A stretch of 64,000 bases of DNA from Pseudoalteromonas sp. XMcav2-N (GCF_024124545.1 NZ_JAMXSF010000002.1:1-64000); one strand, 5' to 3'; shown: positions 31,401 to 38,543, counted from the stretch's first letter. Translations and numbers: made by a program. Notes: generated from the letters alone by a model not told the origin.

Positions 31401-32169
31401 TCTGCTGTTGCCAGTGGGCAAAGTCTCGATACTGGATAGGCAACGGCGTCAGTGTACCTGGTGTGCCTTGCTCAAGCGCCTGGTAAATGGCAAAAAACTC
31501 TTTGGTCAGCACATCCATCGACCAACCGTCGGAGGCAATATGATGCATATTGAAACTTAAAATGGCCTGGCAAACAGCACTGTCATCATGCGTCAGCTGC
31601 AAATAACTGGCCCGCACCATCAAATCCTTGCTCAAATTAAATGTTCTGGCAGCGTCACGAATAAGATAAGCGTCAGCCGTACCGTGGGGGTCTGTCTGCT
31701 CGCTCAGATCCTGCACTGTGATGGTTAACGACGTATTGTCCAGCACCGTCTGGCAGGGCTCACCATCGCGTTCATAAAAAACCGTTCTCAATACTTCATG
31801 GCGTTGTATTATCTCATTCAGGGCCAGCTCTACCCTGTCGATGTTCAGCTGTCCGTGTACCTCAAACGCCATAGGCATATTGTATTCACTGGAGCCACCA
31901 TTGAGCTTGTCGATAAACCATAAACGACGCTGAGAAAAGGACAATACAGTATCAGCATGCGGCTCTGATTTTGTGGCTACAATAGGAGACACGGCCGGCA
32001 CCTTTTGGTGTGCCAGAATAGACTCTATGATCTGCGCTTTATTGTTCTTCAGAAAATCTTTTTCTTCTGTGGTCAGGGCTTTCAACTTGCCTCTGACGAG
32101 CAACTTACCTTGTTCATCGACAGTGAGTTTGATCCCTTTTTCACTGAGCTGTAAAAAGAACTGTTTCAT
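25480..32169 (-). CDS. Nonribosomal peptide synthetase A, two modules
   Basis: I place the start at 32169 (MKQFFLQLSEKGIKL), which makes 2229 residues. The frame is open up to 32340, but the upstream part resembles no domain, whereas this Met begins a docking domain alignable with those of B and C. Order: TubC-type docking domain (1-50), condensation (HHIASDGWS near 207), adenylation 1 (about 541-1043), carrier 1 (GGHS near 1092), condensation (near 1282), adenylation 2 (about 1616-2113), carrier 2 (GGNSIL near 2167) and an acidic tail ending ELEEMDW. Codes read DVQLCAHVAK (close to Pro DVQLIAHVVK) and DAWTIAAVCK (Phe; one change from the GrsA code). Carrier 2 has Asn where the others have His, and no epimerization domain follows. 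The N-terminal docking domain implies that an upstream synthetase feeds it, most plausibly NRPS-D. Confidence 0.95.
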   Translation of the reverse strand: MKQFFLQLSEKGIKLTVDEQGKLLVRGKLKALTTEEKDFLKNNKAQIIESILAHQKVPAVSPIVATKSEPHADTVLSFSQRRLWFIDKLNGGSSEYNMPMAFEVHGQLNIDRVELALNEIIQRHEVLRTVFYERDGEPCQTVLDNTSLTITVQDLSEQTDPHGTADAYLIRDAARTFNLSKDLMVRASYLQLTHDDSAVCQAILSFNMHHIASDGWSMDVLTKEFFAIYQALEQGTPGTLTPLPIQYRDFAHWQQQIFAGEGLNKQLDFWQQQLENVPALHQLPLDASRPAEKQYQGELVTAQLSGAIATQLLELARVFQLTPFMLLHGALALVLSRHSNTKDIVIGSPVANRQDPALAPLIGFFVNTLVFRVSTAHDTLSDYLGHVRAVHLGAQSNQDVPFEQLVEVLNVPRNNAYSPLFQILLTTDNHYGTASPDAQGTELGAATLQAMPEVALTTKFDLDIHMSMNEAGVSMGWTYDIALFSKAHISQLSQHLCNVLSALAELAKAGDWSARLAAIPMESEQEQQQALALGCGRVVDPKYPAVHQLLEHQAQVNPDAVAVETQGAQVTFAQLNARADVLATRLLTEHQVSMGQPVGIVAQRCVDTLCGIAAILKAGGTYVPLDPQAPADRLNYIVGELSLSLVLSHSLDTFAGMPCVRLDDPVLWQPPELPAELPEVAADNPAYILYTSGSTGRPKGVSQRHSTLVNLCMHQAYVDGITQPYRTLQFTPLTFDVSAQELATSWYTGSPLVLMSQQQKDQLQDLGTLVAKQNIERLFVPPAVFDLLAEQATQHPGIAMATLKQVCVAGDVLKITPSIRAFMAQHPQCDLYNHYGPTETHVATTYHVQNLNQEEVSIGQAIANTTCLILDAELAPVPVGCVGELYVAGPGVALGYYNNPSLTEARFLDTSQLQVPQTDITCVYKTGDLVRMTSQGNLQYLGRSDEQIKIRGFRVEPGEISAVLESCSEVESALVLATGEVDNKHLIAYVRPCITCETNETQQHLITALQAQLKDLLPAYMVPAAIVVVEQWPLTRNGKIDRRALPVIDLTQTQYQGEAPQTATEQTLAQLWSTLLGCDLDKLTRDADFFALGGHSLLSVRLVSLIRSEFEVEIAVKQVFSASTLLTMAALIESGTKATRPPIEPQERNTNRFALSYAQQRLWFIDQFQGSSAQYNMPMAFEIEGPFDLALAQQALTAIVARHEVLRTVYQEGQHGPEQVIMAVQPVVIRHLELSHLDGAHAQQLDQLLAEDAHAAFDLAADLMLRASYISLGSQRGVLLLNMHHIASDGWSLNLFREEFFTLYRAFSAGQDNPLPALKIQYADFAQWQRNWLQGEVLQQQLEYWQAQLSEAPGVHSIPLDSPRPADKQYDGAMVSGKASAQLATQLCDMAAHYQMTPFMLLHAVLALTISRYSNSLDVVIGTPVANRMQAEVEPLIGFFVNILALRVNTEQPSLDSYLQHVRAVHLDAQSHQDLPFEQLVDALQIPRGDAHAPLCQIMTSFNNAQTQSGSTQSAPDGLMITPVMQAGCVAKFDLEVEFSMSESGLQANWIYDTSLFTESHITQLSEHLMLLLERLVQTEMTQSLNNSPGQLSVLANEQSQYLVNALNDNYHDYDRSLCIHQAFEQQVARNPEHIALIFADQQLSYAQLNGRANQLAHYLRERGAIQSDTLIGVALERSLEMIVATLAVLKAGGAYVPLDPAYPPARLSYMLEDAGIKTIISSETISEAVRLSDYDLITVDGLLSDAALGPFSHCSDENPDSRAFGLLPTSLAYEIYTSGSTGQPKGVLLEHQGIVNLADNQRRAFAITPRSKILHFASMSFDAGTWEYAMALLNGATLVIAQSEQRRSPEAITALLAEQQISHVTLPPAFLAMMPLDTSLALQALIVAGEACEAELVNQWSAHYPFFNAYGPTEASVCASYQRLYPGAPITIGRPLNNVSLYVLDKQMNLVPPGVIGELHIGGDGLARGYHQRPLLSAEKFVDNPFYYCPAHRDSTRLYKTGDLARVLPDGSIDFVGRLDAQVKIRGFRIELSEIEAQLNRCPQLESAVVLVKQASNGVDMLVAYIQPHTEADNTTELIPSVEQGMYEQLPEYMVPSRFVVVMQWPLTPNGKIDKKALPDISAEDSEQPYVAPQTETELALAQIWSELLGIDPAMISSHARFFEQGGNSILVTRLETQIRHRFAVEFSIKELFAQPQLTEQALHIDYLLSRQSDLQPQDDTELEEMDW

Positions 32170-32527
32170 ATTTTCGCTTTTGCAATCAAATTGATGATAA
32201 AGAAAAGCACTGGCAGACATGTCATTAGTTGAAGTCGCCAGGTGCACACAAATCCAATCAGCCATAACCCTTGTACTATCAGCGAGAAAAATCCTATCCT
32301 GGCCGTACTTATCCAAAACTTTCGGACAATCATGGCGCATATATTATGTGCCGTGCGAAAACAGCATTCTCAGCGGCAAAATAGCCCACTTAATTAAGCG
32401 AATTGGGGTACGAAGAGCAACATGCACACACAGCCTGCCCTCCGGTTTTTATGTTGCTATTGCACAGCGCCAACATGTCTGAATGTCTGGTCGCAATGCT
32501 AAGATATGTATAAATTCATAGCCTGAC
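32170..32527. other. Leader region upstream of NRPS-A
   Basis: This 358-bp stretch should hold the NRPS operon leader and perhaps its promoter. The NRPS-A frame stays open to 32340 without domain similarity. A remnant of the inverted-repeat element found at 37949-38158 lies at 32376-32411. I see no convincing -35/-10 pair; TATACAT on the minus strand near 32506-32512 is only a weak -10 candidate. Confidence 0.4.
32376..32411. repeat. Remnant end of the 210-bp inverted-repeat element
   Basis: The stretch reads AAAATAG..CACTTAATTAAGC.AATTGG, closely matching the right end of the complete element (38127-38158), with a few substitutions and the terminal GGTAT altered to GGGGTA. No matching left end is visible nearby. 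It lies about 210-240 bp upstream of the NRPS-A start, so it may be part of that leader. Confidence 0.6.
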
Positions 32528-32782
32528 TTACGCGTCGAGCTCACTACCACTTAATGAACGTAATGAAGAAGCAGGGCACACATATACACCACTACAACCG
32601 TCTTTATAGCCAAAGTCATAGGCCAGTTTGAAGATATGATGGAGAAGCTGCACATCTATTGCGTCTGAATTCATGTTGTGAATGTTCAGATTGATGCCCA
32701 ACTCAGTCAATGCGTCATTTTTCATCTTATCAGTCCATGTTAAAAAGTATTGCAAAGTGTTAAATGTTTTACGCAAGCGCAT
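32528..32782 (-). CDS. Small uncharacterized protein upstream of the NRPS operon
   Basis: The open frame codes for 84 residues; a second Met at residue 20 (32725) would give 65. I recognise no family. The C-terminal half has two Cys (GCSGVYVCPA) and a Ser/Leu-rich end (SSLRSLSGSELDA). Neither candidate start has a good ribosome binding site, so coding status is uncertain. It is on the NRPS strand about 360 bp upstream of NRPS-A and could be a small co-regulated gene, a leader-type peptide or a chance frame. Confidence 0.35.
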   Translation of the reverse strand: MRLRKTFNTLQYFLTWTDKMKNDALTELGINLNIHNMNSDAIDVQLLHHIFKLAYDFGYKDGCSGVYVCPASSLRSLSGSELDA

Positions 32783-33604
32783 TATTATGTAATCTGCACT
32801 TTTTTTCTACACTTTTGTTTCTAAAAATTATAAATTTCATAAAACAAACAAATAAGCCACTATTTTTATTAGGCTTATTTATTTTAAAACTCTGCACACT
32901 TAATTAGTAAGCACCATATAATGCAGATAAAACCAAACCAAACAAACCGTTAACAAATAAAACATACGTTAGATTTTAGTCCTTAGACAAACCGCACTCT
33001 ACCCCACAGACAGCTAGCAGAACCTTCGCCTGATGCAGGTTAATCCAGCCCCTTCAGTCTGCTTCGTTGGGGATATTTATACCCCGTACATCGGGACAAT
33101 AACATGACGGTTTGAGGAATTATATGTTTCAAAATGTACCGCTGAGAAGGAAATCAGCTTGTCCCAGACAACAAGCTTGCGGTGAACATGACATTTACTG
33201 ATATGATTATTTTATAGATTATACTTTCATGTGCCAGGTAATAAATGTGACACAATTAAATGACTTTTTACTGTCATATTGCGAAAAAAATGCCGTTTAT
33301 TTTCAGAACTGCAAAACTGGAATGACGCTAAGCTCCAGGTACCTGAGGGGCGGTTTGAAGCCAAAATATTTAAATGCTTGTCTCAATATACGCGCCAGAT
33401 TACTCAGATAAAAATACCCAAAAAGTGAACATAATTAATAAGAAAATGCTTATTTACAAGTAATGGCAGTGGGATAATGTTGGCGGGAACATATCGCTAA
33501 TCTCAATAATCTATCGTCAAGCAATGGCTCTGAGTTGGCGAGATTATGCCGCTATGTTCACTGATACATGCGGCAAAGCACTGATATAATCCAGATTTTT
33601 CAGC
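32783..33604. other. AT-rich intergenic region with doubtful mini-ORFs
   Basis: These 822 bp carry no recognisable gene. Two plus-strand frames were weighed: 33124-33201 (25 residues, preceded by GAGG) and 33229-33411 (60 residues, no family recognised). A TATAAT hexamer occurs at 32926-32931 without a clear -35. An imperfect hairpin at 33547-33575 (GCCGC.ATG / CAT.GCGGC), about 30 bp beyond the ParB-like stop, may end that transcript. Confidence 0.4.
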
Positions 33605-34669
33605 TTATGACTCTTGCTCAAGGTAAGCAATGACACGCTCCAGCGCTGCGGATACGGCTTTTTTGTCCTGCCAGTCCAGTGATGACCAGTCTACCCCACA
33701 TGCCAGTTGCGTAACATCTTGCGTGAGCAGTCTTTGCAAAGCCGTATGAGATGAAAACGACGTGGTAATAAAGGGAGAGTTGCTTTTCGCAGGCTGCTTT
33801 TTGATCCCCTGTAATTGTTGTTCAATCAGCTCTGACACCGCTCGTTTGTCCATGGCATTCAGAGTCGACTTATTTTGCGCTTCTTTATACTGGGATTCCA
33901 ATGACAAAATCAGTCGCTTCATTTTGATAAAAGAGTAACTACAACCCCTTTCATACGCGGACATCACCACTGGGTAGCGAGATAAGACCTTGTAATTATC
34001 GTACGCGCCCATTGAGATACCAAGCTTAGGTACTATCTCTCTCACTGTGAGACGTGATAACCCGGATTGCAAACGTGCTTTGTTTAACTGTTCGATTTCG
34101 GTTACCGCATTTGAAAATGCCTGTAGCTTGCCATACTGAGGTAAGTCTTCACGGCTGGCATTTTCCTGAAACTGCTTCACTTTAGTGAGCAACGGCTTAC
34201 TGTCGTAGACCTTAAACTGGGCGGCAGCGCCATACCCTTTTGCATATACCAATGCAAAAAAGCGACGGTGGCCGGTTAGAATTTGGAAGCGGCCGTCCTC
34301 CAGAGGATACAAAGTAGGTGCCTGGATCATCTCAGACACGGAAATGTTGTCACCCAACTCAATGATAGAGTCTATGGTCTGGGAAGCACGCTTCCAGTCT
34401 TCGGAGCCGTGCTTAAGACAGTTAATAATGATGGATTTACCAATCAGAACATGGTTTTCGCCCTGATAAAGCTTAGTGAGTTGCGCCTTGCTTAATTTAC
34501 GGGCCACAAACAGGCGCGCATCTTCATCATCAATACATATCGAAGGTAAAAAACGGCCATTAGTGGGATCCGGAACAATTGAGCTTAAAAAAATACTTTT
34601 ATACTCAAAGGACTCATCATCAAGTTCTGCTTTATTGTTCAGATTGCTCAGCAGCATTTGCTCTAACAT
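33605..34669 (-). CDS. ParB/RepB-like partition-family protein (solitary)
   Basis: This 354-residue protein carries ParB-family marks. The N-terminal half has ILTGHRRFFA, the counterpart of the GERR-type nucleotide-binding box, and QENASREDL, the ENxxREDL-like box that follows it in ParB/Spo0J proteins. A helix-turn-helix-like stretch (TVREIVPKLGISMGAYDNY) comes next, then a C-terminal region that may dimerise. ParB proteins bind centromere-like DNA and help segregate replicons with a ParA ATPase. No parA lies beside it here and I saw no parS cluster, so this could be an orphan regulator or DNA-binding protein rather than part of a partition pair. The GHRR in place of GERR is a notable change in the catalytic/nucleotide box. 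It is transcribed alone on the minus strand. Confidence 0.8.
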   Translation of the reverse strand: MLEQMLLSNLNNKAELDDESFEYKSIFLSSIVPDPTNGRFLPSICIDDEDARLFVARKLSKAQLTKLYQGENHVLIGKSIIINCLKHGSEDWKRASQTIDSIIELGDNISVSEMIQAPTLYPLEDGRFQILTGHRRFFALVYAKGYGAAAQFKVYDSKPLLTKVKQFQENASREDLPQYGKLQAFSNAVTEIEQLNKARLQSGLSRLTVREIVPKLGISMGAYDNYKVLSRYPVVMSAYERGCSYSFIKMKRLILSLESQYKEAQNKSTLNAMDKRAVSELIEQQLQGIKKQPAKSNSPFITTSFSSHTALQRLLTQDVTQLACGVDWSSLDWQDKKAVSAALERVIAYLEQES

Positions 34670-34875
34670 AATTATTACTCTATTGACTACCGACTCTGAC
34701 AGCCAGCAAGACGCTCACTAAAAACTAAAAACATGGGCTTTGTCTGCCTACTTTCAGCCCGTAGTGTAACGGAAACAATCCGTTGCAACAATCCAGGCTA
34801 CTCAGCCTGCCGAGCCGCCTAAATTAAATGCCACATTTTGGTATCGGTCAAGGCAGAGGCCGATTATTTTGCCTT

Positions 34876-35841
34876 TTACAGAGCAGCTATCAGATTGTTA
34901 ATGGCCAGCTCCTGCGACACCTGGCCATCGATGTAGGGCTGTAAATACCGCGTTAGCTTAGCTAACTCATCCTGGCGATTTTTATATAATCCTTTCCAGG
35001 AGACATAAGGCACAAAGGCATGGCCCTGTGCGGCGAGTGATTGCCGGGTTACCTCACCAACAATATAAAACAACATAGGGTGCCACAATGATTTAAAGGC
35101 TTCTAGCTTGCCCTGCTGCTCAGCCTGGCGTTTCAACGCCTGATATAAAGGAGAATCGGGGAAGCTGGTATGCGCCACCTCATGAAATACCATTTCAAGC
35201 GCAAACCAGTCTTTATAACCATCCTGAAATGTATTGATAAACGTAAAAAAGTTCCTTCCTGAGGTAAATGCGCCAGCGTGCGTAAAAGGCCGGGCAACCG
35301 TAGAAACCTGATGTTGATCCACCACAATCGCGTCTGTTCCTAAGATATCATTCAATCGCGAGCAAACACTGTCGCCATACTCATTGAGTAGTGCGATGCT
35401 GTGCTCAGTCCAAGCCTTGTTCTGTGCCTGGTGTTGTGGCCATATCTCATCCCGATAGCTACTCATCACCGCGAAATAGCCGCGTGTCAGGTCGTTGACT
35501 GGTAAATCGGTGATAACATTATCGGGCTCCAAAAGGTGCTGAGTCAGCTCACTTAATTCCGAGTCACTGAACAAAGGGTGATATCTGGGTTGGCTTGTCA
35601 GCAAACGATATTGCTCGATAGCGGCATGCCATTTTTGCTGATCTTGGTCATTGAATCCGCGAGGAAACATACTAGGATTGCGCGCCAGAAAACTCAGGTA
35701 GGCATGTAAGTTGTCCTCAGCTTGATTCTTAAATACCAACGCTTGCTCATTACAGTGCCAGCTTGGTTCCGACGCCTGGGCAGATAAGGGGGTGTGTAAA
35801 ACAACACTTACCATAGCGGCAAGTAATCCGATTTTATTCAT
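34876..35841 (-). CDS. Secreted HExxH metallopeptidase-like protein
   Basis: The protein has 321 residues with a clear signal peptide (MNKIGLLAAMVSVVLHTPLS, then AQASEP). The mature part is mostly helical in character and holds FHEVAHTSF, with H220-E221-x-x-H224 forming a zincin-type zinc site. A downstream GEVTR about 40 residues later could supply a Glu third ligand, as in gluzincins; this is an inference. I do not recognise the family beyond the motif. It probably acts in the periplasm or outside the cell. It stands alone on the minus strand and is divergent from the pirin gene across a 241-bp region. Confidence 0.8.
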   Translation of the reverse strand: MNKIGLLAAMVSVVLHTPLSAQASEPSWHCNEQALVFKNQAEDNLHAYLSFLARNPSMFPRGFNDQDQQKWHAAIEQYRLLTSQPRYHPLFSDSELSELTQHLLEPDNVITDLPVNDLTRGYFAVMSSYRDEIWPQHQAQNKAWTEHSIALLNEYGDSVCSRLNDILGTDAIVVDQHQVSTVARPFTHAGAFTSGRNFFTFINTFQDGYKDWFALEMVFHEVAHTSFPDSPLYQALKRQAEQQGKLEAFKSLWHPMLFYIVGEVTRQSLAAQGHAFVPYVSWKGLYKNRQDELAKLTRYLQPYIDGQVSQELAINNLIAAL

Positions 35842-36082
35842 TATGCTTTCCTTATGATGTCTGTCGCTGTTAGTCGCGATTTAGCGTACCCTATAATTAT
35901 ACACTGCCAGTATCCAATCGGTAAACTGAGCGGCCCATGAACGATATAAATTCTATTTAATCGAACAAAACCTTCAATATTTGCAAATTTCATTCTCATG
36001 ACGTCGTTGCTAAAGTGACTTTATCAGGCAAACACAGCGCATTGGACTAACTTTAGCTGATGGCGCAGGCAACGAGGTTTTT

Positions 36083-36919
36083 ATGCAAATTATTCGTATC
36101 AATAAAGCGCAGGCTACGCAGGATGGTGCAGGCGTAAACATCACCCGGATTGCGGGCTTTGATGGTAAAAGTTTGGATCCCTTTTTGATGATCGATGAAC
36201 TGAAATCAGACAACAGCAGTGACTACATGGCTGGCTTTCCACCACATCCACATCGCGGTATTGAAACTTTTACCTACATTCGTAAGGGCGGCTTTGAACA
36301 TCAGGATCAGATGGGCAACAAGAAAGCCATTCGCGCCGGAGATGTACAGTGGATGAGTACCGGACGCGGCGTGATCCATTCGGAAATGCCACTGAGTGAT
36401 GCCGAGCAGGGCATGCACGGTTTTCAGATCTGGCTCAATATGCCCGCCAAAGACAAAATGCGCGCTCCCCGTTACCAGGATACGACAGAGCACAAGGCTC
36501 CCGTCATAGTCACCCACTCTGGCGCTGAGCTCAAGGCACTGGCTGGAGAGTGGCAAGTTGAAGGGCAAACAGCCAGTTCACCGATAAATGACTTAGCAGG
36601 TAATGGTGCCATTGCAGATGTGGTTTTACCCCCTCAGCAACAGATCACGCTTGATATGTCGGGTTTTGGCAAAGTGCTGCTCTACATTCATACGGGTAGT
36701 CTGGCCGACACACGCCTGAGCGCCACTTATCAGCTGGAGCTTGACCCATCTCACCCTGTAGAGCTGCACAGTGGCGAGCAAGGAGCTGGCATGCTGGTGC
36801 TGGCAGGCCAGCCAATCGGGGAGAAAATTGCCCATATGGGGCCGTTTGTCATGAATACACAGGAAGAGCTACATCAGGCCGTGCGTGACTATCATGCCGG
36901 TAAATTCGGTAGCATTTAA
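36083..36919 (+). CDS. Pirin family protein
   Basis: This 278-residue bicupin has the pirin metal site: PPHPHRGIETFTY gives H55 and H57, and GRGVIHSEMP gives H99 and E101, with the same spacing as the three His plus Glu of characterised pirins. Bacterial relatives such as YhhW have quercetin 2,3-dioxygenase activity; others act as redox-sensitive cofactors. Length is slightly above the usual 230-290 range centre and no domain seems missing. The next gene, a glutathionyl-hydroquinone reductase, begins 38 bp downstream on the same strand. The pair would suit handling of quinones or aromatic electrophiles, which is inference from context. Confidence 0.92.
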   Translation: MQIIRINKAQATQDGAGVNITRIAGFDGKSLDPFLMIDELKSDNSSDYMAGFPPHPHRGIETFTYIRKGGFEHQDQMGNKKAIRAGDVQWMSTGRGVIHSEMPLSDAEQGMHGFQIWLNMPAKDKMRAPRYQDTTEHKAPVIVTHSGAELKALAGEWQVEGQTASSPINDLAGNGAIADVVLPPQQQITLDMSGFGKVLLYIHTGSLADTRLSATYQLELDPSHPVELHSGEQGAGMLVLAGQPIGEKIAHMGPFVMNTQEELHQAVRDYHAGKFGSI

Positions 36920-36957
36920 CGCATAGTCAGAATTAACCAAATTGAGAGGACAAGACA

Positions 36958-37929
36958 ATGGGACGATTGATTGAAGGTAAATGGCATGATGTCTGGTACG
37001 ATACTAAAAGTAACCAGGGTAAGTTTCAACGTGAAGACGCCCAGTTGCGCAATTGGGTAACCGCCGATGGCAGCGCAGGACCGAGCGGAGACAGCGGCTT
37101 CAAAGCCGAGTCTGGCCGCTATCATTTATATGTGTCGCTGGCATGTCCCTGGGCACATCGAACCCTGATCTTCAGAAAGCTAAAGCAACTTGAAGCCCAT
37201 ATTGACGTCTCTGTAGTGAGCCCGGACATGCTGGAACACGGCTGGACCTTTGACAAGGAGACGCTCAGCAGTGGTGACACGCTATTTGAGCACAGCTACA
37301 TGCACCAGCTGTATACCCGCAATAAAACAGATTACTCTGGCCGTGTGACTGTGCCTGTCCTTTGGGACAAACACACCAACCGGATTGTCAGTAATGAGTC
37401 GAGCGAGATCATTCGCATGTTCAATTCGGCCTTCAATGAACTGACGGGCAACACCGATGATTACTATCCTGAAGCGTTGCGTCAGGACATTGATGAAATC
37501 AACGAGTTTGTATATCACAAAATCAACAACGGAGTATATAAAGCGGGGTTTGCGACAGAGCAAGCAGCCTACGAAGAAGCCGTAACAGCCTTGTTTGAAG
37601 CTCTTGAACAGCTGGAACAACGACTGAGCAAGCAGCGTTATCTGGTGGGCGATGCACTCACGGAAGCAGACTGGCGCTTGTTTACCACACTGATCCGCTT
37701 CGACAGCGTGTACCATGGCCACTTTAAATGTAACCTGAAACAGATCGAAGACTATCCGAATCTGGCAGGGTATATCCGTGAGCTATATCAGTGGTCGAAC
37801 GTGGCCGAGACGGTGGATTTTTATCATATTAAGCGTCACTACTATTTCAGCCACACTATGATCAACCCAACCCAGGTTGTCCCTGTCGGCCCGGACATAG
37901 ACTACACACAGCCGCATAATCGCGGATAA
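36958..37929 (+). CDS. Glutathionyl-hydroquinone reductase (Xi-class GST, YqjG-like)
   Basis: The protein has 323 residues and the CPWAHRT active-site box with the reactive C63, diagnostic of Xi-class glutathione transferases. These reduce glutathionyl-hydroquinones to hydroquinones with release of glutathione disulfide. The N-terminal extension rich in Gly/Asp before the thioredoxin fold and the C-terminal helical domain (about 170-320) have normal family size. It follows the pirin gene by 38 bp with an AGAGGA ribosome binding site, so the two are probably co-transcribed. The 210-bp inverted-repeat element begins 19 bp after the stop and may end the transcript. Confidence 0.93.
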   Translation: MGRLIEGKWHDVWYDTKSNQGKFQREDAQLRNWVTADGSAGPSGDSGFKAESGRYHLYVSLACPWAHRTLIFRKLKQLEAHIDVSVVSPDMLEHGWTFDKETLSSGDTLFEHSYMHQLYTRNKTDYSGRVTVPVLWDKHTNRIVSNESSEIIRMFNSAFNELTGNTDDYYPEALRQDIDEINEFVYHKINNGVYKAGFATEQAAYEEAVTALFEALEQLEQRLSKQRYLVGDALTEADWRLFTTLIRFDSVYHGHFKCNLKQIEDYPNLAGYIRELYQWSNVAETVDFYHIKRHYYFSHTMINPTQVVPVGPDIDYTQPHNRG

Positions 37930-37948
37930 TAGCTTTCAAGCCACTGTA

Positions 37949-38158
37949 ATACCAATTTCACTTAATACCTGTTCAATTTGACGGAGCAAATATGGCGCTA
38001 ACGGCGTTAAAAATTTCTTATTTAGAACAACTAAATAGCAAAATTTTTGCCTCGCCTACATGGATGTAGGTGCCTCAGCGATAGCAGGACGCGAGAGCGG
38101 TGTTATCGACCCTATTTTCTCGCCTCAAAATAGAACACTTAATTAAGCAAATTGGTAT
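37949..38158. repeat. 210-bp terminal-inverted-repeat element (MITE-like)
   Basis: The ends ATACCAATTT (37949-37958) and AAATTGGTAT (38149-38158) are perfect 10-bp inverted repeats, followed inward by related CTTAAT / ATTAAG stretches. The interior has nested palindromic parts (CTACATGGATGTAG at 38056-38069; AAATTTCTTATTTAG / CTAAATAGCAAAATTT). No transposase frame fits in it. This is the anatomy of a miniature inverted-repeat element moved in trans. A partial second copy lies at 32376-32411. Confidence 0.8.
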
Positions 38159-38340
38159 AAACCCCATTTACAGTGGCGTTTAAATACCACAACGACAGAT
38201 CCCGCCACACGCATTCCGGTTCATATATCACTCTTCCTAATTTAAGGTTTGACTCTGCACTTTCGATAAAATTGCTGGAATAGGAAATCAATTGGTGTAA
38301 AATTAGCCATAGTCTAACGTGAGTTTTAAGGAGCGAAATC

Positions 38341-38517
38341 ATGAAGGCAGATAAAGAAACCCGTAAAAAAGCCGCCAGTAAAATAGGTATCAGCATGGTA
38401 ACGGGCGTAGCAATCGGTACAGCCATTGGTGTTTCATCGGAAAATATTGCCAATGGTGTGGCACTGGGTATCGCAATCGGCGTTGCAGTAGGGATGCTAC
38501 TGGATATCAACAGTTAG
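38341..38517 (+). CDS. Small Gly/Ala-rich membrane protein (58 aa)
   Basis: A strong AAGGAG ribosome binding site precedes the ATG at 38341. The charged N-terminus (MKADKETRKKAASK) is followed by two hydrophobic stretches rich in Gly and Ala (VTGVAIGTAIGV and VALGIAIGVAVGMLL) separated by SSENIANG. The G-x-x-x-G-like spacing resembles glycine-zipper helical hairpins. I do not recognise a named family. A larger open frame on the opposite strand covers it but has no ribosome binding site. The next gene starts 26 bp downstream on the same strand. Confidence 0.7.
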   Translation: MKADKETRKKAASKIGISMVTGVAIGTAIGVSSENIANGVALGIAIGVAVGMLLDINS

Positions 38518-38543
38518 ACAGCACCGGAGTCGACTCAATCCAC

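Noticed and set aside
32170..32340. 57-residue N-terminal extension of NRPS-A
   Set aside because: The docking domain starts at the Met at 32169, in line with NRPS-B and C; the upstream codons match nothing.
33060..33095. GGGGATATTTATACCCC as an operator palindrome
   Set aside because: Only the GGGG/CCCC ends pair; the inner bases are not complementary.
33229..33411. 60-residue plus-strand frame
   Set aside because: No family and no clear ribosome binding site; kept only as a mention in the gap description.
37282..37722. 146-residue minus-strand frame
   Set aside because: It is antisense to the well-supported glutathionyl-hydroquinone reductase.
38139..38510. 123-residue minus-strand frame
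   Set aside because: It lies opposite the 58-residue gene that has a strong AAGGAG site, and it starts in that gene; no ribosome binding site or family.
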